Below, in pieces: positions 24,990 through 37,610 of a stretch of 64,000 bases of DNA. A program made the position numbers and the translations under genes. Source of the stretch: Corythucha ciliata (lineage: Eukaryota > Arthropoda > Insecta > Hemiptera > Tingidae); assembly GCA_038030265.1 (NCBI GenBank), contig CM075938.1:54677189-54741188 (forward strand), read 5' to 3'. The first letter of the stretch is position 1. Each line of letters begins with the position of its first letter. The notes below the pieces were generated by a model that was not told the origin of the DNA, made no database searches, and worked only from the letters and a program-made list of their open reading frames with translations.

Positions 24990-25600
24990 GGCTAATACCC
25001 GCGAAATTAAAAGTTTCCGTTTTCGTTGTTGTTTTTTTAATGGAGCTGCCTTCCTCACTTTAATCAAGCAAGTTTCTCGGCTTAATTCAAGCGAAATTGG
25101 AAAAGTTTGAGGCGCTTTCTTGTTTAGCGATTCTCGACCTTGGGCTGACAGGCCCCGACTGCGCTCAATGCTCTCGATTAGCCGTGTCATTGAAACATTA
25201 AGCTCCAACCATTGAGTTGGCAAGTTGGGGTCCTAAATTGAGCGAAATTACAAATATCCTGGCTGAATATCACCATAATCATTCATTTTGCTAGTTTCGG
25301 GTCTTAAATCATGCGTAAACGCAACTTTCGGGTCTTTCTGTCAACAAAATTGCAAGTTACGGGTCTTAATTTCGCAGACATAGCAAGTTTCGGGGCTAAA
25401 TACCCGTGACATTTGAAGTTTGCATTTGATTTTTTTGTGGACTCAGACCTCGAGCCGGTCGGCCCATGACGGACGGCACGGCGCCGGCGTCTCCGTAGGC
25501 TAAACCCCCCTCCCCCTAACGACAAAACTGTCACATTTGGCTTCAACATTCACTGGAAATTCGCGACTTATTTAAGTACGGTAAGAAGAAAGTATGGTGT
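24990..25600. repeat. 'gcaagtttcgggtcttaatttcgcg' degenerate repeat
   Basis: Recurring AAGTTTCGGG / TCTTAATTTC strings. The same family is at 30900-31400 and 53450-54120. Confidence 0.65.
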
Positions 25601-25830
25601 TTTTTTTATTGGGTGCGGACCCTGGCCTAGCCGGCTTCGACTGCGCCAATAACCTGATGAATACCCGTGTAATTGCAACTTTTAAAAGATAAATATTTAA
25701 TTTGTGTTTTCCACTGAACATCGGCGAAACTGAAAGTTTTCGTGTCGGCGGAAGTTATTGTAGTGGGAAGTATGTTTTGTGTGTGAAGAGGAAAAACACC
25801 ATTGTCGACTTTGCACCCCCTCCCCCCTCA

Positions 25831-28621
25831 TCACCAAGCATCGGTAGCCGAGGCGCACCGGCCTGCATTTTAGTGTTGAGTATTATTTGAAATGAACTCA
25901 CCGTGAGTTAGAGACTCTAAAAATTTGATGTCAAAGCAGGCGATTTTCTTCAAAATATTTACGATGCTGCAGTCGACGTTGCCTGCCCTACGACTCAAAT
26001 CTTCAATTAAGGGCCAGTAAGTGTCCTCTGGCGGTGGCTTTGAGAATCCTTCCTGATAACGGGAGGGGGAATTTTAGTTTTTAACCCGTTTCAGACGAAG
26101 AAGTCGAACTTACATTCTGTCTACTGGTGAAGTCTTCTCTGTAGTATTCTTCAATTTGTCTTATTTTTTCTATAAAGGAAATTAAATTGATTTAAAATAA
26201 ATAAATAAACCTTTCGAGTTTCAAAAGCCTACGGTAAAGAGTCCAGAACGGCATTCGATGTTTGAGACACTCTTCGGTCTTCAAATGAAGCTCTTCGACA
26301 GCACTCGACACTTTCATTCGTGAGCCAAAGACGGAAAAGGCGTGAGTGCCGATTGTGTCGATCCAATGTGTTCTGAACTTTACAAGAATCGGCTTGGCCA
26401 AGGCGAAAAGATGATTGGCATCGGTGAACGTCAAGACTGCCTCCCAGCCTTTGATGAGTGAAATGTTTTTATCATCGTCGGCGGGCAGGAGTGGAAGAGC
26501 GACGAGCTGAATTGGGGACATTTTGTTTTTTAGAAAGTAAAGAACACGCTGCGTTCAAATAGAATATCTTACCAGACGTAGTAGGCACAATATTTCTGGT
26601 TTGTCCGTTAGAGTTTTGATTAGACCCAACTCTTCGACGTGACGAAGCACGCTCTACAACAATTATTAATAAATTAAAACAATGTTTTGATTATTTTACC
26701 AGTCCCTTCTCACACAACGTGCCATATAAAGTAAGCACATACCTGGATGATATGAAACCAATTGAAGGAGATTTCCGCGTTAGGAAAAACCTGCTTCGTA
26801 GCATTCTCTATCATCGAGTTGAAACCAACCATCACGGGAATGTCATTAAAATTTAGATTCAAATCGTCCCTCACAGTTTCCATAGTTTTAAGGAAACATT
26901 CCTCGGAGTCGATTAGTACTGTTACGTACAGAACTGGAATGCACTTTAAAACAAAATAATTAGAAGGATGAGGCTATTAACTCAAAAATAAGAAGAATAA
27001 AACTAACCAGCCCATTGGTATATACATAGACGATAATCAAATGTCTGAAAACGGTGATTTTCGGTTGAACAGTTAAAACACCTGCAGCGTCCAATTTACA
27101 CTTTCGACTGATGGGTAGAACAAATTCCTTGTTAGCCATCCAAATTCCAATCAGCCCTCCATCGGGCGACACAATTCGCCCCTGCACAAACACCGCGGTT
27201 CCATCGCGGACGAGAGCGAATTTCGAGTGTTTCGGATCGAGGACGAGCTGTTCAAAAGCCTCCAAATTCGGGGGAACGGGCGGGAAACCGCACCGACGAT
27301 GACCGTAGAGAGCTCGTCGTACCGTATGGTAGCCGACTTTCGATCTTAAATTTTGATTCCTAGATAGAAGAGAGAGTGAGAGGGGGGGGGGGAGTGAGTA
27401 GAATAAAATCGCGTAAACGAAAATTAAAGAAATTTCAAACTTTTTAAGCTCATCCTCGTAAATTCTTCTGATAGGCTCGTCGCTGTTCATGGCCCTTTCA
27501 ACGACTCTGTCGACAAACTCCAAGGTTTCATTACTGTACTCTCTAACGTACGGTGGGTGATTGTGTGGCCTTGTAATGAAAACGGGAGGGTCGGGAGGCC
27601 CCAGCTCCATGTAGCCAGACGAACGGCACACGTGAGGTGGGCGAGTCTCGACGCAACGAAGGTATTTCCGTATTTTGGACTGCTTGGCCAGGCGATAATA
27701 ATATCCTCGACCGTCGTGGTAAACGGTGAACTCTTTGCTTCGAGGATGAATTATTTCGGAGGGAATTGCTGGGAACAATAGACGTCATTAGTTACGTTTT
27801 ACTATTTTCCTTTCATTATTGTCTTACGGTTCTCCCTGGAGTCCATCATAATTTGCTGGGGATCAACTGAAATTTAGGGTTAAGTTAAAAACGTCATTAT
27901 ATTACTAGTGGGAAGGGAAAAACTTACAAGAAACGTTCTCAGCATCAAATGATGAGGCGTCTGGAAATAAATTTAACGCAATTATTATGTTAGAAAATAA
28001 TAATACTTCGAGTACTAACCTCTTCCTGTGCCATCCTCTGCAATGTTATTTTCTTCAGCAGAATTAACAGCTGGAACAAATTAATCCAGTTAAAAGAGAA
28101 ATGACAAGGTTTTTTTCGTTACTCAAACTACACGAGTGCCTTACATTTCCCCTCACCACTCGTTGAGGCGGCGACGGTACCGGGGGTTCTATCGGGCAGC
28201 CCAGTCATCTTCAAATCCGTTCTACCTGCATGTTCGAAAGTTCAGAAAAACGGGGAAAAAAAATTTGATCAAACTTGTCAACCATCACCCAAAATTAGAA
28301 CCAATGAATCGACAATTTACCTTGAAGAATCGATTCTAAAACTCCGGTGTGACAAGAGCCCAAGCACTCGACCATTTCACCGAAAGTAAATCCGCCTTCT
28401 TGGTATTTCAAGTAAGTCTCTTCGATATAGGCGTCGTTGAGTGCCCAAGGATTTCCTTTCCGATCGATATTCTGTTGAAACAGAAGAGGTTAAGGTTAGA
28501 CTTATTCCAGTGACCAAGATTACGCTTTATGTGATACTGTTGAAGTTACTCACAGTGGACGGTACTTTGATTTCGCGAAGAAACGCCCTTCGGGTGCGTA
28601 ACTCAGCCGATCTCACTTTAG
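25831..28621 (-). CDS. FLYWCH zinc finger + dead MULE transposase core, copy 2 (most complete)
   Basis: Fourteen exons with matching phases: 28554-28621, 28321-28471, 28145-28225, 28020-28070, 27928-27960, 27828-27866, 27441-27768, 27008-27359, 26743-26943, 26573-26653, 26233-26506, 26114-26169, 25902-26052, 25831-25862. Small phase-1 linker exons lead to the FLYWCH domain (FTVYHDGRGYYYRL, LRCVETRPPHVC, HNHPP). The MULE core follows: RDGTAVFVQGRI, KLDAAGVLTVQP at the first-Asp site, DIPVMVGFNSMIENA where the second Asp is Gly, FNWFHIIQ matching the C/FHxxQ motif, then AVEELH matching the third acidic site. With the second Asp lost, transposition activity is not expected. It is probably a domesticated nuclear DNA-binding protein. 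The first exon still needs an upstream start; a TIR element begins 88 bp upstream. The last exon (GRCASATDAW) is the least certain. Confidence 0.85.
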
Positions 28622-28708
28622 CTAAGACAAAAAGAAAAAGGTCTGGGCTGAAATTTCTGTGGGATCCCCAAGTCTCTAAACAAACAAGGAATCGTGGCCG
28701 GATTCTGT

Positions 28709-29368
28709 AAGCCGGCTCCACAATCACCCCGTGAACGAGCGTGAAGACGGCGAACGTGAGAGTGTAGGGTCTTCGCGGTATTTCACGCGTGTTCACGCTT
28801 TTCACCCGTTTTGAGGCGGTATTTTTCCCCGCTTCAAAGGGTTCGCGGCCGTGAATAGAGAAGACCCTCTACATTCGCGTTTCGCACCACCGTCAATTTA
28901 TCATTTTTACTATTATTTCTTCTTTTTTTGCCACTTTGGCAACGATGCCATTTAGCGCCTTGTTGTCTGTTATAAATTAGAACTGACCCTTTGTTTTCAC
29001 GTCTTTTGTACTAGTATGTGTCTCCTGGTCTTGTCCTCACCGACGGGATGTGCGAAAACGAGAAAGAATCAATTTTTTTCGAGAGTTATCAATATGATCC
29101 GATATATGGGATATGGGACCCCAAACACCCATACCATAAAACGCAGGTGAGAAGCGGTCAGAGTCGACTAAGCGTCCAATTGAACGTTCCCGCCCCTGAT
29201 TTGAGGATCATCTGCAGATTTATTTTAAATCGATGGTATATTTTCATTCTATTCCAGAACGACACTCACACTGTGCTGTGAAAAACTTAAGTGAGGAGGT
29301 AGCGGCGTTGCGTTCACGGTATTCACATATCACGCGGTGAATTAACGGGGTGAGTGTAGAACCGGCTT
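28709..29368. mobile_element. TIR element, ~660 bp, non-autonomous
   Basis: 24-bp terminal inverted repeats at 28709-28732 (AAGCCGGCTCCACAATCACC then CCGT) and 29345-29368 differ at three positions. The interior is rich in GTGAACG / TTCACGCG strings. No transposase is present. An isolated matching end occurs at 4875-4890. It lies just upstream of copy 2, possibly inside its 5' intron or promoter. Confidence 0.7.
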
Positions 29369-29479
29369 TATGGAAATTGCAACGAGACAGGGGCGTAGGT
29401 ACGGGGGATAGATCCCCCCCCCCAGAACTACAAGCTAAAATTTCAGTCTACCCGACCTGGAGAATATAACGTTGCAAGT

Positions 29480-30565
29480 GATATCAGCAAAGACTGCGGG
29501 CTGAATATTCGATTGAGTCCCCGAAGCGCTATTCTGGTGGCTCAAATTTAGAAAATTCGCGGCTAAAAAGAGAAAATAACACCGTATCCTAGTTTCGTTA
29601 GGTCCTTAAGCCCATTCATATCCCGGTCGGAAATTTGAAACTTGGTGACGCGGCAAAAAATTGAAAAAATCGCCAATATTCGTGACTACTACTGCGAAAA
29701 AGCGCTGATTCGTGGTCTCGCGATGTAACTTCCAGACTAAAATTGAGCGAAAATCGCTGATTCGCGGTGTATGGAGGCCATTCTACGAATAAATTGTGGA
29801 AATCAACGCAAAAGTGTTGTTTTTGGACCAACCCCGCGGTTAAAATTCAGATAACACGCTGTAATATTGACAAAAAAAAAGATGCTTTCAGGTTAAAATT
29901 GGGCAAAAATAGAAAATTCACAACAAAAGTTGCTAAAAATTGCACATTAGCATACAAAAAAGGGAATAGATGCTAATTCGCGGCAAAATTAACAGAAAAC
30001 ACTATTTCACAGCTTAAATTGTGAACAATTGCTAATTTGCAATTTGCTAATATAAAACTGAGGAAAAACGTTATTTAGCGGGTACAAGGTAAGTCAACTA
30101 GAAAAAAATCACTAATTAGCGCGGCTACAATTAAGAAAAATGCTAATTTACAGTACAAGTAGGGAAAAAGTGATAATTCTCTGCTAAAAATGGAAAAAAT
30201 TGCTTGTTTGCAGCTTAATTTGAGAAAAACGTCAATTCTTGGCAAAAATTGAGAAAATTTGGCTATAAGTATGGCAATGGGTGAAAAATCCGCTAATTCG
30301 CGGGTAAAACTGAGAAAAATCGCTCATGTATTGCGCATGGTGAACAAAAAAATCCGAATTTGTGAAAAGTCCTCGATTTCGCGGGTAATATATTGAGGGA
30401 AACACTTAGGAAAAACGCTAAATTTTAGCTAAAGCTGAGAAAAGTGCTAATCCCTTGCTAAAATTGCTAATTCGCTGGTAAAGTTGACAAAAAGCACTAA
30501 TTAATTGATAAACTCGCGGCTTGAACTGGTCATAAGCGCTAATTGGCGGATAAAAAGAGGTGAAA
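29480..30565. repeat. ~30-bp repeat, block C
   Basis: Ordered variant units match block B (beginning GCGGGCTGAATATTCGATTG and TCGCGATGTAACTTCC) and block A (ending with GTTGACAAAAAGCACTAATT and GGCGGATAAAA). Confidence 0.85.
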
Positions 30566-30601
30566 TATCGGTAATTCGTTCGGCCCCCCGACTTAGAGGG
30601 G

Positions 30602-31400
30602 CCTGACCCGGATTTTTCATACGGTGGGCTCCCGGACTATTAGAGCATTTTGTAGCAGGACTTAATTTTGTGGTCGAGCGCTTTCTGTGGTTGAGTGTTT
30701 TTTGAGCTAAGAACTTTTTTGTGGTTAGCGCATGTCTGGTTAGAGGTTTTTGAGGTTAGCGCTTTCCGTTGTTGGAGATTTTTTTTGTGGTTAGAGCGTT
30801 TTTTTTTGCGAGTTTTGGAGTTGCTGCTTTTTGTGGTTCATTTTTTTTGTGGTTAGAGCACTTTGTGGTTTGGATCATTTTTGGTTAGAGGGAAGAAACT
30901 TTTGTCCGATTTTGCAAAATTTCGAGTTGGCAACCCTACTTTTGGGTCTTAATTTCTACGAAAATCGGGACTTGATTTCTGTGAAAATGCTCGGAGCTCA
31001 ATTTAAACAAAATAGGAAGTTTCGGGTCTTAATTTCAGCGAAATAACAAAAATTTGGTTCTCAATTTTGGCGAAATTGTGAGTTTCGGGTCTTAATTTCA
31101 GTGAATTCACAAGATTTTATTCTTAATTTCAGAGAAATGCTCCAGTTTCACAGGACCTGTTTTTAAGTGGGCGTTTCTCCGGCGGTCTAGGCGGCACCGC
31201 GGGATCGCCCAAAGCTTGATGAGCAATCTCAAAATTAAATCATTCAGAGTTAAATATTAGTGAATTAGTGGCAGAATATCCATCGAATGGACGTTGACGC
31301 TTAGTGTCTTAATTGCCAGTTTGTGGGCCTATTTTTTGGCGGCGGAACGCAGGCGAATTGGAAGTTTCCTGGCTGAATATCCATGAACTCACGTTTTATA
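30602..31400. repeat. Mixed short repeats: shared 37-bp tag, 'tgtggttagagctttt' and 'cgggtcttaatttc' families
   Basis: 30602-30640 (CCCGGATTTTTCATACGGTG then GGCTCCCGGA) recurs almost unchanged at 44716-44752. 30650-30900 contains TTTGTGGTTAGAGC-like units related to the 17-bp family. 30900-31400 contains TTTCGGGTCTTAATTTC units. No gene. Confidence 0.6.
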
Positions 31401-31599
31401 GGCAAACCAATCAGGTGGGTATAAATTTGCAGTTTTCCGTCAACCAATTCGGAGGAACGGTCAGTCAGAAGGGAGAGGGAGCGCCGCCAGTTTCTTGGCA
31501 AAAATTGACAATATCTCTAACGAATAGCAGCCAATTTTGCCAATTAGGTAGCGGCGAGGGGAGCAGAACTTCCCGGGGGCCACTCTTCAGAGTGAGCCC

Positions 31600-31960
31600 T
31601 CTAAACGTTTAAAGATTCGCTAATTCACGACAGAAATTTATAAAAACGTTAATCCGCGACAAAAATGAGAAAAACTGCCAATTCCTGGCCGAAATTGAGA
31701 AAAAAAAACGCTCACTCGCGGCAAAAATTGAAGGAAGACACTGCAATGGTATATCAAATTGGCGGCAAAAACTGAGAAAAGCGCCAGTTAGCTGCTGAAA
31801 TTTAGAATAGTGCTAATTCACAGTACCTCTATAATCGAGAGCTTCCGGGGGCCACTTCGTGGCTAAAATTAAAAAAAAACGCCAATTTGCGGCTGAAATA
31901 AAAAAAAAAAAATCGCTAACTCACGGCTGGAATAGAGAAACCCCACTTTACAGTAAGTTA
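31600..31960. repeat. ~30-bp repeat block
   Basis: Short run of the GCTAATTCACGRC / AAATTGAGAAAAA units. Confidence 0.75.
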
Positions 31961-32135
31961 CTGTTGTTTAGTGGCCCAGAACTGAGACCGTCTATCAAGG
32001 TTTTCACGGAAAAATCCTTTTTCCCTGATCAGCTTTGAATTTAGCTCTCAAGTTAGATGAAGAGAACGATGGTGACCGACCGGGACAGTGAACCACACGA
32101 CACAGCCAGCCCCCTCCCCACTCAACCCGGAAATT

Positions 32136-34021
32136 TTAAGGTACGTAATAGCTTATCCCTAAAATATCAGTAGGTATTTGGTACTCACTGTAGATTTTCC
32201 AAGGCGAACTCAATATTTTCGTATTAACGCTCGTCTTCAAAAACGATTCTTCGACGAATTCGTTGAGTTGCCGAGTCTTATAACACGAGAACCCTTCAGG
32301 GGTGATGTCATTCATCCAAAACTCCTGATAATATTTTATGAAATCCTCAAGCGCCTTCCCCATCGAGTGTTTTTCCACTTCAGCCAGAACGTGCTCCAAA
32401 CCCTTTTGAATCGTCACGCTTTCAATGCCTTCCTGTGGGCTGGGTGGCAGTAGGGCCAAAGCTAGGAACTACGAAATTTGATAAATACGGGGAAATCACT
32501 CGGTATTTTTAGCGAACTTACCAGTCTGACGATCGAATTTTTCGTTTGGTTTCTCACCTTTATTTTGAAGTTAATGTCTTCAAGCTTTTTCAATATAGCC
32601 TGTTCAAAATTTTGTCAAATTATCATGGTTAATGTCAAAATGATTATTTAAATAAATAAAAAAGCGACGGGAACTGTCAAACCTGGTTGTAGTAGAACCA
32701 ACTTGGCGTTATTTTAATATTGGGCCCTGCCTTTTTAGCTGCTTTGAGCATGTTCATATTGAACGGTAGTATAACTGGAACGTCGTAGCACTGAAGGCGA
32801 AAACTGGAGAATAACGCATTCATTAGGTTGAAATACGTATCCTCTGAAGAATCCGCCAGTATTGCACACAAAATCGGTAGGCTCTGTGATTTTTACGTGA
32901 AAAAGTTTTTGAAATCAATTACTAGTGAACACGGTGGGGGGGGGGACATTCTTTTTTAATTTTTACCTTTCCATTTACGATGAAATAGACAGTAATGAAA
33001 TATTCCATTGCTGCATGTTGGTATGTTTTCAATTCAAGAAGATAGACCGCTTCGAAATACTGTATGCAATCCGAGATAAGTCTCTGTGCGAACTCTACAT
33101 TGCAGAACCACACGCCATTCTAAACAGAAACATTACAAAATTAGAGAAAAAAACGCGTCATGTACCCGAAGGGGGGGGGGACGCATCCTCACAACTTGCT
33201 CGTCGGAATTTTTAAATATCCCCTGGAAGAGCGCTTGTTCCGTCTGTAGCGCGTTGGACCATTTCAAACGGTGTAAAGGATTTTGAAGAATCCAGGCCAT
33301 CTGACCAAGATCTTTTGGATTCGGAGTCAACGCCTTGCGAGCGCAACGAATCACTTGTTGCCTCACGCAATTATACGTCACGTATTTTGCCGCTTCAGGG
33401 AAACTAATTAAATCCCCGACCACCATCTCGATTAATAAAACAAAGAAAATCAAATCCACAAAAGGGGAATGAAAACTCACTTTTCTAATTCTTCGTCGAA
33501 TATTTTCTTGAAATTTCTTTCATTTTTAAGGTAGCGTTTTTTAACCGCTTCTAAAAAGGGAACAGTGTGAATGTGATGCTTCGTATTTGGCGGATGATTG
33601 TGGCTTTTGATTAATTGAATCGGCGCATTAGGCGGGTCTTTGAACATGGAGGCAGATCCTGGACAGCCGCTTTTAGAGCGCTTTTCAGCGCATCTCAATT
33701 GCCTGGAAAAGAAAGGAAAATAATTTCAATGACGGTAATCCTCATCCACGTGAAATGTAAATTCAACACATTACTCAAAAATTTTAAATAATAGAAAATC
33801 ATTAATGAGAAATATGGAATAAGTAGACACCTTTTATTAGTTGAAGTTCCGCAGCAGTGGTAGTAGTACCCAACGCCATCGTAATACAACGTGAAGTCTT
33901 CAAGCCGTTTAATTTTCAACGATGGAATACCTGAAATTTATAGAGCGTTAGCCTCGACGTAATTCGTTACATTTTACGAGAAAATTACCTTTTTTCTTCT
34001 TCGTCTCTTCCGTATTTTCTT
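32136..34021 (-). CDS. FLYWCH zinc finger + dead MULE transposase core, copy 3, 5'-partial
   Basis: Nine exons: 33989-34021, 33831-33930, 33481-33702, 33196-33403, 32967-33119, 32683-32883, 32522-32599, 32189-32468, 32136-32158 (stop). FLYWCH: FTLYYDGVGYYYHC, LRCAEKRSKSGC, HNHPP, all ligands kept. MULE core: GVWFCNVEFAQRL, then DVPVILPFNMNMLKAA, where the second catalytic Asp site is Pro, then WFYYNQ in place of the FHxxQ motif, then LNEFVEES. The first catalytic Asp site is also replaced (CIQYFEAVYL). The C-terminus is shorter than in copies 2, 4 and 5. The first visible exon (EENTEETKKKK) needs an upstream partner. A LINE occupies the DNA immediately upstream (from ~34240), so the 5' exons are lost or lie beyond it. 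Confidence 0.83.
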
Positions 34022-34084
34022 CTGTAAAAATTAAAAACGTGATTAGAAAATGATAGACAACTCAAGGGTCACGGTTGAACAACA

Positions 34085-34160
34085 TCAGTTTTAGGGGTGG
34101 GCAGCTTCACTGGAGAAGATAGTATCAGATGCATCATTCCCTAATGCAGGCTTGAATATT
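34085..34160. repeat. Short dispersed repeat shared with 7355-7420
   Basis: GGGCAGCTTCACTGGAGAAG ... TATCAGATGCATCATTCC matches 7365-7410 with several changes. Confidence 0.4.
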
Positions 34161-34233
34161 TGGGGATAAGCCCATAAAATCGGTCCAAAAAAAAAGTGTT
34201 GGCGCTCATCTCCGAATATGAGTTGCACGAGTC

Positions 34234-37200
34234 ATGCAGCACATTAAAAAAAAAAAAATCGTTGTCTATCCCCCGAGTGTTGGCTCGCAAAGTAAAGATA
34301 ATGTAAGGGGTAGAAATAGAAAGTTTGTGAATAGAGATGTAGTCAACTACGATAAACTGGAATCCGTACTGAAAGAGGAAAATTGGGAATCCGTTTATAA
34401 GAACACGTATGACGTGAACAAAGCACTAGATCAGTTTGTAAATAAGTTGGAAAATATGGTTAGTTCTTGTTCAATTAATCAAGTGTTCAAGGCTAAAAAT
34501 AAACACATGAAATTAACTGATTGGATAACTAAAGGATTGGTCAGTTCAATCCGTTCTAGGGATCGGATGAGGAGAAAACTTCGTTCTGAACCATATAATT
34601 TAGCGCTGAAAACCCGTTTCGTTAGGTATAGAAACCTTTTAAACTTGTTACCCAAAAAAGCCAAAGTGATGCACTTCAGAAGTAAAATTTTAGAGGGGAA
34701 AGGGAACCCTAAAAATGTTTGGAATGTTATTAATGAATTAGTACCCGGGGGTAACTTAAATAATAGCGAGGTAGATGAAATTCTAACTGATTCGGGCCTA
34801 ATTGTTAATGACGCTGAAAAGATTGCTGACTGCTTCAACTGCTATTTTTCGGAAGTGGGGAGACAGTGTAAGGAGGGTATTGACGTTCCTGACGTTGAAA
34901 GAATCAATATGGTTAATGAAAGGTGTGATCCTAGGATCGTCAGGGAATCTATTTTCCTTTCGCCAGTTACTCCTCAAGAAGTCCTTAGCTACTTGATTAA
35001 AATAAAAAAGACTAGCAGCTGTGTAATTGGTAATCTAAAGAACGCCGTTCTCAGACAAATTGCATCTTTTATTTGTGCTCCCATCGCCCATTTGTTCAAC
35101 TTAGGCTTTTCGATTGGGACTTTTCCTGATATATTCAAGAAAACTGTCATTATACCTGTCCATAAGGGTGGAGATACTAAACTCCTAAGCAATTATAAAC
35201 CTATTGGCGATTGTAGCTAAGGGATACGATGTCTGGCGGCGTTTCAGAGAAATATTGAGTCCGGTACTCCATGTGATTTGTTGTTGTCGTTTGACAACAA
35301 ACTACAACAAAGGTTTTATACAATGAGGAAGTTCATGTATCAAAAATGTTGATCAGTGACACTTTTTTACTATGAACTACGGCTAAATAATCCGATGGTG
35401 ACGAGGAGGCCTCGATATTGTACCATTGGCATCACCGAATCAAGAAAACAAGACGGTTATGCGGGTGCGCAGTACACCCGTACAGAAACTTTCACTGTCG
35501 GCTATTTGTTGGAGCAGGAAAACTCGAAAACAGCGATTCAAAAACGTTTTCGACCATTTTGCTGAACCTGTGCCGTTCTCTGAACACTAAAACGAAACGG
35601 TGAACTGGCGAGTACCAATGAAGAAATGATAGGGCGCTCGTGGGATGTCTCTCAAGGGTGAATCCAGAGAAAACTGTGTGCTGTGGTTTCTCTTCCCAGC
35701 GTAACCGAGACACAACATTGTCATTTCATTGTTTGGCAAAAATTGAGGGTTCAACGGTGTCAGCTATCAATTAGCCCAGTGTTGGGAGAAAGTCGACCGC
35801 CGAAAGGCTTGGGGGCTTGCTTGACGTTCGAGTATATAAGTGTATCAGAGACCATGTTCTTCTGTTCTCGTCACTTTAGGCCAACTGACTACTTTTTTCC
35901 CATTATGTTACGGACGTTGACCACGAAAAAACAGAAGACTTGTTATCATTTAACATATGTATGGAGTACCGGTTTCATTATCACACGACACTAGCGCCGC
36001 TAGTGATAGCTACAATCGCCAATAGCACTGACATCTGCTTTAGCTAAAGTATTTGAAAAATGTATTAAAACTCGACTTTGTGATTTCCTGGATAAACATG
36101 AAATTTTGTCACCAAACCAATATGGGTTTAGAAAAAGACGGAGTACTGAGCATGCTCTGTTTAATTTACACAATTCAATTCTAGATAAATTGGATAATGG
36201 GATGCATGTACTGGGTGTTTTTCTTGACGTTAAAAAAGCGTTTGACACTATTGACCATGAGTTGTTAGTGAGTAAATTACTTAATTGTGGAATTCGTGGG
36301 GTGACTCTTGACATTCTATGGTCGTTTTTGAAAGACAGACCATGTGCCACTAGGATAGGGGATAAATATAGTAGGGAAGTAATATCAAAGTGTGGCGTGC
36401 CGCAGGGCTCAGTCTTGGGTCCTTTGTTGTTCCTGATCTTTGTGAACGATCAGCTGAACCTAAAACTCTCGGGTGAGATTCAGGCATTTGCAGATGATCT
36501 GTCTCATATTTAGTCATTCGAATTGGGATCATTTGGTTAATCTTGCTAGTAGTGAATTACAAGTCGTAAAGATGTGGTATGATAACAATCTGCTTAGCTT
36601 GAATTTAGCAAAGACGGCGGCAATTCGTTTTTCTTTTTAAAAAAGTGTGTAATCCAATCGCTACTTCTTTTAAAATACATAAGTATGTGTGTACTGCGGG
36701 TCAGAATTTACAGTGTGACTGTCAAGACGTAAGATACACTTTTGAACATAAATATTTGGGAATCCTATTCGATCGTAATTTAAAATTTAAAAACCATGTT
36801 TCTAAATTAGTTTCTCGTATGCGTAAGTTATTTCATAGATTTAGAATTCTTCGTTCCGTTTTACCCTTAGACCTTTTGAAATCTGTTTATTTTGCTTTGG
36901 TTGAATCAATTTTATGTTACGGTGTGGTGATTTGGGGGTCCACTGTGAAATCCCATTTAAAATCTGTCCGGTCTGCTCAAAATACCCTTATTAAGATCAT
37001 TTTGTGTAAGGCTAGGCGGTTCACGACTTCTTTAATTTTCAATGAATTTGGGGTTTTAAATTTGAAACAGCTTTTTCTTTTGAATTCGGTGTTGAGTCTT
37101 CTCTATCTTAACTTAGACAAATGTAAATCTAACAGTCGTTTTGGCACCAGGGCGGTGTCTCAATGTGATATGAATTTGCCGACTATCCATACGGAAACAC

Positions 37201-37610
37201 GTAGGCGTTCAGCATTGTTTTCTGGAATCAAGTTTTGTTATGATAATAAAATTAATTTGAGGAACTTTAAATCGAGGAAAGCTTTGAGAACCTTTCTTCG
37301 GGGTGTTCTACAAAATTTTCAGTGATGTGTTGGTGCAAAGATGTCTGGCTATTTGTTATTCTCTCCTTTTTGTATTAACTTCGTGATTTTTATTGGTTAT
37401 ATTTAGGCTAATAGAATGTAGTCTAAAATTTGATTTTTATTTCAGTAGTGTGCATGCTCGTTCTAGGCTATAAAGAGTGCTAGGCCCCTTGGCACAAGCT
37501 TTTAGCTTTTAAAGGGGCTGGCCAATTATCTGTCTCTTATTGAAGTATTTGTAATTACTAGTGTATCTGGCAAAAATAAATAAATAAATAAATAAAATAA
37601 AATAAAATCT
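34234..37610 (+). pseudogene. 5'-truncated jockey/CR1-like LINE ORF2, split by a TIR element and two frameshifts
   Basis: Piece 1 (34234-35203) encodes the linker after the endonuclease and the first RT block (FKKTVIIPVHKGGD, NYKP). Piece 2 (36023-36513) continues in the same frame after the inserted element: SPNQYGFRKRRSTEHAL, VFLDVKKAFDTIDHELL, CGVPQGSVLGPLLFLIFVND and the catalytic FADD. A +1 shift at ~36505 and another near 36640 separate it from the C-terminal part (to 37325: LGILFDRNLKFKNH, SILCYGVVIWG). The endonuclease domain is absent, a usual 5' truncation. The 3' end is an (AAAT)n-type tail at 37572-37608. Not functional. Confidence 0.92.
35204..36022. mobile_element. TIR DNA element (~0.82 kb) inserted in the LINE
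   Basis: Perfect 16-bp inverted ends TTGGCGATTGTAGCTA (35204-35219) and TAGCTACAATCGCCAA (36007-36022), with a further inverted match CCGGTACTCCAT about 55-60 bp inside each end. Removing 35204-36022 restores the LINE frame exactly, so either there is no target duplication or a 2-bp AT duplication with ends TGGCG...CGCCA. The interior has a 69-codon ORF (35356-35565) whose stretch YLLEQENSKTAIQKRFR looks like the N-terminal helix-turn-helix of some mariner-type transposases. No complete transposase is present. Confidence 0.88.

Noticed and set aside
34479..34838. 119-codon minus ORF
   Set aside because: Antisense of the LINE ORF2.
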